A stretch of 64,000 nt of DNA from Pseudomonas aestuarii (GCF_027988105.1 NZ_JAQJZJ010000001.1:744001-808000); one strand, 5' to 3'. Positions 36,194 to 44,650 are shown, counted from the stretch's first letter. The notes: generated by a model not told the origin, from the sequence alone. Translations and numbers: made by a program.

Positions 36194-37860
36194 GCCGGCA
36201 CCTGCGCCTGGCGATACACCTGCTGCTTGAACGGTTCGAGGCCGATGCGCTGCACGGTATCGACGAAGCGTTCGTCGGCCTCGCGGTAGTCGCGGTAGGT
36301 CTTGACCAGGCCGTCGATCACCTCGGGGATTTGCGCCGCACTGAACGCCGGGCCGATTACCTTGCCCAGGGCGCTGGCCTTGCCCTGGGAGCCGCCGATG
36401 GTCACCTGGTACCACTCGCTGCCGTTCTTATCCACGCCGAGGATGCCGATATTGCCGATATGGTGGTGGCCGCAGGCATTCATGCAGCCGGAGATGTTCA
36501 GGCTGAGTTCGCCCAGATCGTGCAGGGCGTCGAGGTCGGCGAAGCGCTGCTGGATCGACTGGGCAATCGGGATCGACTTGGCATTGGCCAGGGCGCAGTA
36601 GTCGCCGCCGGGGCAGGCGATGATGTCGGTCAGCAGGCCGATATTGGCGGTGCCCAGACCATGGCTCAGGGCGTGCCGGTAGAGGGCATGCAGATCGGCT
36701 TTGCGCACATCCGGCAGCACCACATTCTGTTCGTGGGCGATGCGGATTTCGCCGAAGCCATAGTCGTCAGCCAGGTCGGCGATGGCGTGCATCTGCGTCG
36801 AGGTCACGTCCCCGGGTGGCGAACTGGCCCCGGGCTTGCTCGACAGCACCACCGAGGCATAGCCCGCCACCTTGTGCGGGCGCACGTTGCGCGACGCCCA
36901 GCGGGCGAAGGCGGCGTCGCGCGCCAGGGCGCTGCCGTAGTCGAGGTCGGCCTCATCCAGGCTGGCGTAAGCCGGGGCGTCGAAGGCCGCCGCGACCCGC
37001 TGGTACTCCGCCTCGGTCAACTCCGCCGGGCCGTCCTTGATGTGCTGCCACTCGGCCTCGACCTCCCTGGCGAAGGCGTCGATACCCAGGGCCTTGACCA
37101 GGATCTTGATCCGCGCCTTGTACTTGTTGTCGCGCCGGCCGTGGCGGTTGTAGACCCGCAACACCGCCTCGACATAGGACAGCAGGTGCTGCCACGGCAG
37201 GCCCGCGCGGATCTGCTGGCTGAGGATCGGGGTGCGGCCCAGGCCACCGCCGACCATCACCCGCAGCAACAGTTCGCCGGCCGGGTCGCGATACAGGTAC
37301 AGGCCGATGTCGTGCATCATCACCGCCGCGCGGTCTTCTTGGGCCGCGCACAGGGCGATCTTGAACTTGCGCGGCAGGTAGAGAAATTCCGGGTTGACCG
37401 TCGACCACTGACGGAGGATTTCCGCCAACGGCCGCGGGTCGAGCAGCTCGTCCGCGGCGACCCCGGCGAAGGCCTCGGTGGTGATGTTGCGCACGCAGTT
37501 GCCGGAGGTCTGGATGGCGTGCATCTCGACCTCGGCCAGGCGATCGAGGATGTCGCCGACCTGCTCCAGTTCGATCCAGTTGAACTGGATGTTCTGCCGG
37601 GTGGTGAAGTGGCCATAATCGCGGTCGTAGTCCTTGGCGATTCCCGCCAGGGTGCGCAACTGTCGCGCCGACAGGGTGCCGTAGGGAATCGCCACGCGCA
37701 GCATGTAGGCATGCTTTTGCAGATACAGGCCGTTCTGCAGGCGCAACGGCAGAAACTCCTCCTCGCTCAACTCGCCGCTGAGGCGCCGCGCGATCTGGTC
37801 GCGAAACTGCGCCACGCGCTCGCGCACCAGGGCGCGGTCGTAGTCGTCGTATTGGTACAT
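36190..37860 (-). CDS. cysI: Nitrite/sulfite reductase hemoprotein
   Basis: A 556-residue siroheme/4Fe-4S enzyme that reduces sulfite to sulfide for cysteine synthesis. There are two ferredoxin-like repeats; the cluster/siroheme cysteines appear in ACPGGDYCALA and NISGCMNACGHHHIGNIG. Start at 37860 (MYQYDDYDRALV). First gene of a four-gene overlapping set: cysI, DUF934, lrgA, lrgB. Confidence 0.95.
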   Translation of the reverse strand: MYQYDDYDRALVRERVAQFRDQIARRLSGELSEEEFLPLRLQNGLYLQKHAYMLRVAIPYGTLSARQLRTLAGIAKDYDRDYGHFTTRQNIQFNWIELEQVGDILDRLAEVEMHAIQTSGNCVRNITTEAFAGVAADELLDPRPLAEILRQWSTVNPEFLYLPRKFKIALCAAQEDRAAVMMHDIGLYLYRDPAGELLLRVMVGGGLGRTPILSQQIRAGLPWQHLLSYVEAVLRVYNRHGRRDNKYKARIKILVKALGIDAFAREVEAEWQHIKDGPAELTEAEYQRVAAAFDAPAYASLDEADLDYGSALARDAAFARWASRNVRPHKVAGYASVVLSSKPGASSPPGDVTSTQMHAIADLADDYGFGEIRIAHEQNVVLPDVRKADLHALYRHALSHGLGTANIGLLTDIIACPGGDYCALANAKSIPIAQSIQQRFADLDALHDLGELSLNISGCMNACGHHHIGNIGILGVDKNGSEWYQVTIGGSQGKASALGKVIGPAFSAAQIPEVIDGLVKTYRDYREADERFVDTVQRIGLEPFKQQVYRQAQVPA

Positions 37861-38167
37861 GGGCCACCTCGTCAGAACTGATCGCCGGCCGCGCGCTGCC
37901 TGCAGCGGGCCGACCCTGTGCCTGCAACTATGGCGGCCAGGCGCGCGGCAAAACAGCCTCAGGTAAACCTGAAAAAACCGGATCAGATAGGCCGAAAAGG
38001 CGTAATCACGCGACTTCAGCAGGATGTTTGCCAGAGGGAGCAGGGCTGGCAGCTGCGACAATCTGTCCAGCTGATCCGCTTTTTATTGGAAAATCTGAGT
38101 CTGTTATCGATACATGCCGAGGCCGATGATGCGTTGCACCTGATTGCAGCCAGACGAGGCTCAGCCC
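37861..38167. other. Divergent intergenic region, cysI/ccoG
   Basis: No gene. It should hold the divergent promoters of cysI and ccoG. I looked for an ANR/FNR box (TTGAT-N4-ATCAA) and found no good match. Confidence 0.6.
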
Positions 38168-39583
38168 ATGAGCGAACGCATCCCCGCCACGGTCATCGAC
38201 ACGATCGACCCGCGCCGCCCCATCCAGTTGACCCCGGCCAAAGCCGGCGGGCCTATCCATACCCGCAGCTTCACCGGTCTGTTTCGCAATCTGCGGTTGT
38301 TCGGCGCGGGATCGCTGATGCTGCTGTTCTTCGGCACCGCCTGGTTGAACTGGGGCGAGCGCCAGGCGGTGTTGTGGGACCTGGGCAACGGCCAGTTCCA
38401 TATCTTCGGCGCGACCTTCTGGCCGCAGGATTTCGTCCTGCTCTCGGCACTGCTGATCATTGCCGCCTTCGGCCTGTTCTTTATCACCGTATTCGCCGGC
38501 CGGGTCTGGTGCGGCTACACCTGCCCGCAAAGCGTGTGGACCTGGGTCTTCATGTGGGTGGAAAAGCTGACCGAAGGCGAGCGCAACCAGCGGATCAAAC
38601 TGGACGCCGCGCCCTGGTCGGCGGGCAAGCTGCTACGCCGCAGCGCCAAGCACGGCCTGTGGCTGGCAGTCAGCCTGGTCACCGCGTTGGCCTTCGTCGG
38701 CTACTTCACCCCGGTGCGCGAACTGGTGGCTGATCTGCTCACCTTCAACCTGGGTGCCACCACCGCCTTCTGGCTGTTGTTCTTCACCGCCGCCACCTAC
38801 CTGAATGCTGGCTGGCTGCGCGAGCAGGTGTGCCTGCATATGTGTCCCTACTCGCGCTTCCAGAGCGCGATGTTCGACGACAACACCCTGATCGTCTCCT
38901 ACGACGCGGCTCGCGGCGAGAGCCGCGGCCCGCGCAAGAAGGACAGCGTGCCGCAGCTCGAAGGCTTGGGCGACTGCATCGATTGCACGATCTGCGTGCA
39001 GGTGTGCCCGACCGGCATCGACATCCGCGATGGCTTGCAACTGGACTGCATCAGCTGCGGGGCCTGCATCGACGCCTGCGACACGGTGATGGACAAGATG
39101 GGCTATGCCGCGGGGCTGATCCGCTACACCTCCGAGCGCGCCCTGGCCGGGGGCAAGACCCAGCTGTTGCGGCCACGCCTGATCGGTTACGCGGCCATGC
39201 TGCTGGTGATGATCGCCGCTTTCGTCTGGGCCCTAGACCAGCGCGCCCTGGTGTCGCTGGACGTGACCAAGGACCGCGGCCTGTTCCGGGAAAACCAGCA
39301 GGGCCAGATCGAGAACATCTACCGCCTCAAGGTCATCAACAAGACCCAGCAGGCCCGCCACTACATCATCTCCCTGGCCGACAGCCAGGGCTTCGAACTG
39401 CAGGGCCAACGCCAGCTGAATCTGGCCCCCGGCGAGATTGTCGATGTGCCGGTCAGCGTCGTCATGGCCGCCGAGCGCGCTGCCAGCGTGTCGCAGCCGC
39501 TGTATTTCGCGGTTACCGATAGCGCCGAGCCGACGCAGCGGGTCACCGCCAAGAGTGCCTTCGTCGCGCCGCTCAATCGCTAG
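38168..39583 (+). CDS. ccoG: Cytochrome c oxidase accessory protein CcoG
   Basis: A 471-residue polytopic iron-sulfur protein (FixG/RdxA family) used in copper delivery to cbb3-type oxidase. There are membrane segments at about 40-60, 90-115, 165-185, 200-215 and 340-360. Two ferredoxin clusters are seen in CIDCTICVQVCPTGIDIRDG and CISCGACIDACDTVMDK. An Ig-like C-terminal domain follows. No ccoNOP or ccoS gene lies nearby. Start at 38168 (MSERIPATVID). Confidence 0.94.
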   Translation: MSERIPATVIDTIDPRRPIQLTPAKAGGPIHTRSFTGLFRNLRLFGAGSLMLLFFGTAWLNWGERQAVLWDLGNGQFHIFGATFWPQDFVLLSALLIIAAFGLFFITVFAGRVWCGYTCPQSVWTWVFMWVEKLTEGERNQRIKLDAAPWSAGKLLRRSAKHGLWLAVSLVTALAFVGYFTPVRELVADLLTFNLGATTAFWLLFFTAATYLNAGWLREQVCLHMCPYSRFQSAMFDDNTLIVSYDAARGESRGPRKKDSVPQLEGLGDCIDCTICVQVCPTGIDIRDGLQLDCISCGACIDACDTVMDKMGYAAGLIRYTSERALAGGKTQLLRPRLIGYAAMLLVMIAAFVWALDQRALVSLDVTKDRGLFRENQQGQIENIYRLKVINKTQQARHYIISLADSQGFELQGQRQLNLAPGEIVDVPVSVVMAAERAASVSQPLYFAVTDSAEPTQRVTAKSAFVAPLNR

Positions 39584-39600
39584 CTATCTCCGGGAATCGC

Positions 39601-41073
39601 ATGAACAGTCGCCAGGCCGTAGAGTATGCCGTTCCATTTACCGAGCGACTGGGCCAGGACAGGATGAAGCGCTACGAGAAGTTCGCCGCCGAAATCGCCG
39701 AGCTGGTGCGCAGCGGCGTATTGGCCCCCGGGGAGAAAGTGCCCTCGGTGCGCCACGCCAGCCGCACCTACGGGATCAGCCCGTCCACGGTATTCCAGGC
39801 CTACTACCTGCTGGAAAGCCGCGGCCTGATCGTCGCCCGGGCGCGCTCCGGCTACTTCGTCCGCGAACATGCGCAGCGCAGCCTGCCCGAGCCGGACATC
39901 GGCGCGACCCAGGCGCACACCACCGACGTGGATGTCAGCGAGCTGGTGTTCTCGGTGCTCGGCTCGCTGAAGGACCCGAACACCGTGGCCTTCGGCTCGG
40001 CCTTTCCCAGCCCCGACCTGTTCCCCCTGCAGCGTCTGGCCCGCTCCATGGCGCAAAGTGTGCGCGACATGCCGGCCCACGCGGTGATCGCCGACATGAC
40101 CGAAGGCAATCCCAATCTGCGCCGGCAGATCGCCCTGCGTTATATGGTCAGTGGCGTGATGCTGCCGCTGGAGGAACTGGTGATCACCACCGGCGCCATG
40201 GAAGCGCTGAACCTGTGCCTGCAATGCGTGACCCAGCCCGGCGACCTGGTGGCCATCGAGTCACCGGCCTTCTACGCCACCCTGCAGGTACTGGAACGGC
40301 TCAAGCTCAAGGCGGTGGAAATCCCCGTGCACCCGCGCGAAGGCATCGACCTGGACAGCCTGGCCCGCAGCCTGGAACAGCTGCCGATCAAGGCCTGCTG
40401 GTTCATGAGCAGCCTGCAGAACCCGCTGGGGGCGAGCATGAACGAGGCGAAGAAGCGCGGCCTCTATGAACTGCTGCAGCGTCATCAGGTGCCGCTGATC
40501 GAAGACGACGTCTACGCCGAGCTGTACTTCGGCACGCAGCCGCCCAAGCCGGTGAAGAGCTTCGACCGCGACGGCCTGGTGATGCACTGCGGCTCGTTCT
40601 CCAAGTGCCTGGCCCCGGGCTACCGGGTCGGCTGGGTGGCGGGCGGGCGCTATGCCGAGCAGATCAGCCGGCTCAAGCTGATGACCACCATCTCGCCCTC
40701 GGTGCCGGCCCAGGCCGCGCTGGCCGACTATCTGCAGCACGGCGGCTACGACCGCCACCTGCGCAAGCTGCGCCATGCCCTGGAAACCCAGCAGGCCTCG
40801 ATGCTCGCCTCCGCCGCCCGACATTTCCCGGCCAGCACCCGGGTGACTAGGCCCAGCGGCGGCTATTTTCTCTGGTTCGAGTTTCCCGAGCAGGTCGACT
40901 CGCTGCAACTGTTCCAGCTCGCCCTGGCCCAGGGCATCAGCCTGGCCCCCGGGCCGATCTTCTCGGCCACCCGGCGCTTCGGCAACTGCGCACGGCTGAA
41001 TTACGGCCATCCCTGGAGCGCCCAGAGCGAACAGGCGATGGCCGTGCTTGGGCGAATCATCGAGTCTTTCTGA
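39601..41073 (+). CDS. MocR-type regulator (GntR HTH plus aminotransferase domain)
   Basis: A 490-residue fusion. The N-terminal GntR winged helix (about 20-95) is GVLAPGEKVPSVRHASRTYG. The C-terminal fold-type I aminotransferase domain has the PLP lysine in GSFSKCLAPGYRVGW and the Asp in IEDDVYAEL. MocR proteins use PLP to sense amino compounds and usually control a neighbouring metabolic gene; here the next core gene is across an island, so the target is unclear. Start at 39601; 39664 is a possible alternative. Confidence 0.92.
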   Translation: MNSRQAVEYAVPFTERLGQDRMKRYEKFAAEIAELVRSGVLAPGEKVPSVRHASRTYGISPSTVFQAYYLLESRGLIVARARSGYFVREHAQRSLPEPDIGATQAHTTDVDVSELVFSVLGSLKDPNTVAFGSAFPSPDLFPLQRLARSMAQSVRDMPAHAVIADMTEGNPNLRRQIALRYMVSGVMLPLEELVITTGAMEALNLCLQCVTQPGDLVAIESPAFYATLQVLERLKLKAVEIPVHPREGIDLDSLARSLEQLPIKACWFMSSLQNPLGASMNEAKKRGLYELLQRHQVPLIEDDVYAELYFGTQPPKPVKSFDRDGLVMHCGSFSKCLAPGYRVGWVAGGRYAEQISRLKLMTTISPSVPAQAALADYLQHGGYDRHLRKLRHALETQQASMLASAARHFPASTRVTRPSGGYFLWFEFPEQVDSLQLFQLALAQGISLAPGPIFSATRRFGNCARLNYGHPWSAQSEQAMAVLGRIIESF

Positions 41074-41191
41074 GCCGCGACAACAGTCAGTTTTCGCTCT
41101 GCGGCAATAACGCGGTGTCCTTCGCTGTAACAGGGAGGCAGACACTTGGCGGGGAGACCGAGAGGGATGACAGGGGCTATTCAGGTGCAAG

Positions 41192-41216
41192 AAAACCGGC
41201 TCGAGGGCCGGTTTTT
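41192..41216 (+). terminator. Rho-independent terminator of the mocR-like gene
   Basis: aaaaccggc/gccggtttt stem with a short loop and a T run, 118 bases after the stop. Marks the end of the core segment. Confidence 0.88.
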
Positions 41217-41271
41217 AGAGGCGGTCACTGTTGATGACGGGAATCGAGCCCTGTTCAAGCCTTGGTAATCG

Positions 41272-41502
41272 ATGATCTACGTTGGCCAAAGCTGGCTGTT
41301 TGGTGGTGTCAGCTTTCTTGGTCAGTTCAGGTCTTCCCGATTCAGTGATTTCGACACTTTTTCGACACGTCCGGTATTGCGATCTACCATCACCGAATCG
41401 CTGTATGGCACGTTGATATTTCGGTATGGTGCTACTGATAACGTAAATGTGGAAGCTAAGCGAATACGTATAGCTCGCCATTGCGACCCGTTAAACACCT
41501 GA
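41272..41502 (+). CDS. Possible cassette gene, unknown protein
   Basis: A 76-residue frame whose stop codon falls just inside the left arm of the possible attC at 41490-41603, as is usual for cassette genes. No recognisable domain and a weak ribosome site. A minus-strand frame of similar size covers the same DNA (41215-41481), so the coding strand is not certain. Confidence 0.3.
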   Translation: MIYVGQSWLFGGVSFLGQFRSSRFSDFDTFSTRPVLRSTITESLYGTLIFRYGATDNVNVEAKRIRIARHCDPLNT

Positions 41503-41603
41503 TTTTATTGAGAACCCTGTTTTGTTCGTGTGTACGAAGTGCGGGGTTATACGGAATTCTCTACTGTTGGATAGCATGGAATTCTATCTAATCACTGTTG
41601 GGC
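41490..41603 (+). other. Possible attC site 0
   Basis: Left end gttaaac-acc-tgatt and the reverse of the right end (gcccaacag-tgatt) align as paired arms. A central hairpin ttcgt-gtgt-acgaa is enclosed by aaccc/gggtt. Right core box gttgggc at 41597. At 114 bp it is longer and less regular than sites 1 and 2. Confidence 0.5.
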
Positions 41604-41621
41604 ACCAAAGCAGAATTTGTG

Positions 41622-42182
41622 ATGAATGAAATGGATATTACTCACCCACCTTCAGCTGAACAGTTCCATCGAACTGTGTACGCTATTTGGGATTTTCAGC
41701 AGGCATTATCGGCTTTAATATTTCTCCTAGAAGAATGCGACCTAAGTTCAAAATATACTAAAGCTCAAATTCGCCGCTTTAAGTGCTACGAATCTCAAGC
41801 AATTATTTCATTTTGCAGGCCGTTCGCTCAATCCAAAAACGGCAGTCAGCTAAGCCTAAAAAGAATACAAGTCACGCTAGGCGCTGACGAAAGCAGATTA
41901 AAAAAAGATGTTCTACATTTGAGAAATAAAATAATAGCCCACTCAGACAGCGAAGAAATGCATTACAAGGGCGTTTTGATAGGCATCGAAGACCCACTAG
42001 AACTAAAAGCACCACTGCTAATTTTTGACGAGGGGTTACACCTAAGTCTTAACCAAATTCAAAATCTAGAATTGCTTTTACGCAAGTTAATTTCCGCCAT
42101 TACTGAGTACACCTTTATTCTTTGCAAATCATATCCAGAGCTTTTTGAAACATACAAAATCCCAGCGTCACGCAGTAATTAA
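41622..42182 (+). CDS. HEPN-like cassette protein
   Basis: A 186-residue, mostly helical protein, AT-rich coding sequence. It contains LRNKIIAHSD: R101 and H107 in the R-x5-H spacing typical of HEPN domains, which are often RNases of toxin or defence systems. I do not recognise the family as a whole. It is the only gene of integron cassette 1. Start at ATG 41622; a TTG at 41598 in the same frame is possible. No antitoxin-like partner lies in the same cassette. Confidence 0.7.
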   Translation: MNEMDITHPPSAEQFHRTVYAIWDFQQALSALIFLLEECDLSSKYTKAQIRRFKCYESQAIISFCRPFAQSKNGSQLSLKRIQVTLGADESRLKKDVLHLRNKIIAHSDSEEMHYKGVLIGIEDPLELKAPLLIFDEGLHLSLNQIQNLELLLRKLISAITEYTFILCKSYPELFETYKIPASRSN

Positions 42183-42198
42183 TAACCGTGAGTTTGTT

Positions 42199-42274
42199 GC
42201 CCAACAAGGCGCTCAAATCGCTCACTTCGTTCGCTGGGGCGGGCTAAAGCCCGCCCTGAGCTTAATCGTTGCAT
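42199..42274 (+). other. attC site 1
   Basis: A 76-bp site. Left box gcccaac, right core gttgcat. The arms AAC-(5)-GCTCA on the left and TGAGC-(6)-GTT on the right pair with a mismatched spacer, as in attC sites. A perfect central stem ggcgggct/agcccgcc lies at 42238-42255. The length equals that reported for P. stutzeri-type cassettes. Confidence 0.85.
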
Positions 42275-42291
42275 ATCAATGGATATAAAGA

Positions 42292-43392
42292 ATGGTCTCT
42301 AATAGATTCTGTGTTTTTTGTGGAAATCCACCAGAAAAAAAGAATCGAGAGCACATACTTCCTCAGTGGCTGCTTGAGCTAACTGGAGATCCAAAACGAG
42401 TTGTAAATTTTGGCACTAATTTTAAAGACGGACGAACTATTAGATTTGATTGGTTAAATTTCTGTGTTCCAGCGTGTGAGAGTTGCAACACGGAATACTC
42501 AAGCCTTGAAGGGAGAGCTAAATCTTATGTGCTGACGTTACTTGATAGAGGTGCACTCACAAGTATTGAATATATTGATTTTATGGATTGGATGGATAAG
42601 GTTCGCATAGGGCTTTGGATCGCATATCATTTCATCCAAGGTAACCCCACTAATATCGAACCCAGTTTCCATATAAAAACGAGAGTTAGCCAAAAAGATC
42701 GAATGATTGCTATCTACCCAATGGCTGGTGACGGGGTAGGCTTAAATGCCCTAGGAGCAGAATCATTAATATTTCATAGCCAACCCTCTTGTATGGGCTT
42801 AAGGATAAACAATATCCTGATCGTAAATATGTCCAGTGATTTTTTGTTTTCCTCTCGTTGTGGTTTCCCTTTCCCTAAAAGCTGTTTTACTATGCTTGAT
42901 GGAGAAAGTCCTTACATGATGCATGCAAGTGATTTTTCAATCACAAGGAAAATAAAGCACCCACTTATAAGAAAACAAATAATTAAACCTTCCATACACC
43001 TTTACCAACCGATTATGGCCAGGTCCGAAGATAAGAGGTTTCAGTCAGGCTTCGTAGGCGATTACAATAGCTTTGATTCATATTTGGCGAAACATACGCT
43101 TCCGCCATACCCCTCGGGAAAAGGCATATTGTATTTTCAACATTTGGATAGAGTTGAACCAATTTATGATATAAAGCAGCCGATAGAGTTTGAAAATTGT
43201 ACAGGTATGCACTCAAATCCAATGTATAAGCTAGCACGGCAGGTATATGAATTTCAAAATTTAATCTACAAGCAAGGTAATTTTGTCGCAGAAAATAGAG
43301 AGCTAGAACTGAATCATGCAAAAAGAACAAAGTTACTCTTAAAGTGGAACAACAACATTATTGCACATTACTCTGCCATGAAAAATGTGTAA
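42292..43392 (+). CDS. HNH-like zinc protein in integron cassette 2
   Basis: A 366-residue protein. Its N-terminal 70 residues form an HNH/zinc-ribbon-like module: C7-V-F-C10, then R-E20-H21-ILPQW, then C62-ES-C65-N66. This pattern occurs in putative HNH endonucleases of accessory regions. The remaining 290 residues match nothing I know. It is AT-rich, unlike the core genome. The start has ggatataaaga upstream, and the stop codon lies inside the next attC. Confidence 0.75.
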   Translation: MVSNRFCVFCGNPPEKKNREHILPQWLLELTGDPKRVVNFGTNFKDGRTIRFDWLNFCVPACESCNTEYSSLEGRAKSYVLTLLDRGALTSIEYIDFMDWMDKVRIGLWIAYHFIQGNPTNIEPSFHIKTRVSQKDRMIAIYPMAGDGVGLNALGAESLIFHSQPSCMGLRINNILIVNMSSDFLFSSRCGFPFPKSCFTMLDGESPYMMHASDFSITRKIKHPLIRKQIIKPSIHLYQPIMARSEDKRFQSGFVGDYNSFDSYLAKHTLPPYPSGKGILYFQHLDRVEPIYDIKQPIEFENCTGMHSNPMYKLARQVYEFQNLIYKQGNFVAENRELELNHAKRTKLLLKWNNNIIAHYSAMKNV

Positions 43393-43455
43393 CAAAGTCA
43401 TCAATTCGACCGCCTTACGCTGCGCTTCAGGCGGCAAATTATGGCGGCGTTATGC
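43387..43455 (+). other. attC site 2
   Basis: A 69-bp site from gtgtaac to core gttatgc. The left box pairs with the start of its own cassette (gttgcat) when G-T wobbles are allowed. The arms contain aatt and ccgcc/ggcgg pairing with extra-helical bases. The stop codon of the HNH gene is within the left box. Confidence 0.78.
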
Positions 43456-43481
43456 AAAGTAGCTCGTTGTAGGAATTTGGT

Positions 43482-43736
43482 ATGGATGAAGCTATAAAAA
43501 GTAATGCAAAAGAAATCCTTAGGCTTGGAATTGCTAAAATAGTTAAAAACTATACTAAGAATGCACTGCTTATTAATGCATGCGATGTGTCCGCAAGTAG
43601 ATACGAGACCTTAAGGTCTACAGACGGATTATCTACTACACAAAATATACCTGTGCAGCTAAGGCTTGATCACGAGATTGACTACCAATATACAAACGAC
43701 GAATTGGTAAACGAAAAAAGGGACAGATTTATTTAA
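43482..43736 (+). CDS. Unknown small protein, cassette 3 (3' end altered)
   Basis: An 84-residue frame beginning 27 bases after the attC 2 core. It is AT-rich and Lys-rich and resembles no family I know. Its last codons (NEKRDRFI) run into an inverted repeat that also occurs elsewhere in proteobacteria, so the native 3' end and the cassette's own attC may have been lost. Confidence 0.45.
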   Translation: MDEAIKSNAKEILRLGIAKIVKNYTKNALLINACDVSASRYETLRSTDGLSTTQNIPVQLRLDHEIDYQYTNDELVNEKRDRFI

Positions 43737-43795
43737 TCGCTACAAACATAGTCAAACAAATAAGTCTGTCCCCTTTTTCTATGTCCCCTTTTTCT
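43714..43795. repeat. Inverted repeat with duplicated tail
   Basis: aaaaaagggacagatttattt (43714-43734) is matched in inverse by aaataagtctgtccccttttt (43758-43778), and gtccccttttt is then repeated at about 43783. Similar gggacaga/tctgtccc termini accompany small REP-type or transposase-derived elements. No transposase is present here. Confidence 0.6.
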
Positions 43796-43895
43796 AATGA
43801 TTGCCTCTGCGCGTGCCCGCTGGATCGTCAACGGTGTGATCGGCAAGACGGCCAATATCACCTAACGTAGCCGTACTAGGGCACCTCACAGCTAC

Positions 43896-44267
43896 ATGGT
43901 CACGGCGATCTGCCTGTCTTCCGGGGCACGATGGGGCGAAGTCCTGACGTAGACGTCTGAAAGGATCGGCTCGGGGTTCGCCAACACCAAGTTGAAGCGG
44001 GTGAGGGCGGTTCCGGTGTCTGCGTGCTTGGTGGAGTCGATCCAAAAGCACTGGCGCGAGGATGGGCCGTTGAGTAACTGCATTGGCGTGTTCCGCAAGG
44101 TGCTGCTCGACACCACGATCAATCCGCCAGGGGGGCAATCCAGCCACAGCCTGCGCCACACCTTCGCAGCTCGCTTCCTCATGGCCGGTGGCCACATCGT
44201 GACCCTGAAAGAAATCCTGGGTCATGCCTCGCTGAGCATGGCACTGCGCGCCCGAGCATTTGCATGA
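43896..44267 (+). pseudogene. P2-type phage integrase, decayed C-terminal part
   Basis: One frame reads VTAICLSSGARWGEVLT, then an in-frame TAG (43950), then FANTKLKRVRAVPVSACLVE and on to HSLRHTFAARFLMAGGHI and LKEILGHASL, the catalytic C-terminal of P2-like tyrosine integrases. The expected final Tyr region is lost (MALRARAFA stop). The N-terminal half is absent. A remnant of an element distinct from the island integrated further right. Confidence 0.8.
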
Positions 44268-44405
44268 CGCGATCCGGCTTGGCCCGTTAGCTAGCTTCAG
44301 CATTTCGTCCTGACAGCCGGACTCCAGGGCCGTTTTCGCCTGGACTATATATATAGAGGGTTGAGTGCGTGCGTACGGGCACCACAGAAAGTGGAGGACG
44401 CAGTC

Positions 44406-44540
44406 ATGGCTAAGTCAGGAGGCGGTGCAAAAGCTGGGGGTGGCGGTGCTAAGGGCAATCGTTCAGGTGGGCGAGGCCCATCTAGTCACCCTGGGCCGGG
44501 TGGGAATTGCGGGGAAGGTATCAGGTGGTCATCGGGGTAA
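44406..44540 (+). CDS. Gly-rich small protein, possibly frameshifted
   Basis: A 44-residue frame starting MAKSGGGAKAGGGGAKGNRS, preceded by a strong gtggaggac site. Similar Gly-rich small proteins accompany phage-type elements in Pseudomonas. A neighbouring frame ends GGHRGNAAPSKSGG (stop near 44568), which looks like the natural C-terminus, so a frameshift may have occurred between the two halves. Function unknown. Confidence 0.5.
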   Translation: MAKSGGGAKAGGGGAKGNRSGGRGPSSHPGPGGNCGEGIRWSSG

Positions 44541-44610
44541 TGCAGCCCCGTCGAAGTCGGGGGGATAGACGTTTGGCTAACCCGGTTCGACAGTAGCAAA
44601 TCGCAGAAAC

Positions 44611-44636
44611 GAAAAAGCCCCATCGAGACAGGGCTT
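44611..44636 (-). terminator. Native tRNA-Gly terminator, displaced by the island
   Basis: On the minus strand aagccct-gtctcgat-ggggctt is followed by five T. It sits 15 bases beyond the left attachment repeat. If the island were removed it would lie just downstream of the tRNA-Gly 3' end. Confidence 0.8.
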
Positions 44637-44650
44637 CAACTTGAGCAATC

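Larger units (their letters stand above)
41272..43736 (+). mobile_element. Orphan integron cassette cluster (CALIN-like)
   Basis: An AT-rich block with three attC-like sites (41490-41603, 42199-42274, 43387-43455) separating genes all read on the plus strand with almost no spare DNA. The start of cassette 1 (gttgggc at 41597) is the exact complement of the first box of its own attC (gcccaac at 42199), the hallmark of an integron cassette. No integron integrase gene is in the window. The last cassette lacks an attC at its right end. Confidence 0.82.

Noticed and set aside
36046..37881. Plus-strand frame of 611 codons across cysI
   Set aside because: Antisense of a clear siroheme enzyme gene; composition typical of a shadow frame.
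41220..41290. tRNA-like 'gggaatcgagccc' segment after the mocR-like terminator
   Set aside because: Only the T-arm-like string is present; no acceptor or anticodon stem can be drawn around it.
41215..41481. Minus-strand frame of 88 codons left of the cassettes
   Set aside because: No recognisable domain, and cassette genes at this locus read on the plus strand; not enough support for either frame.
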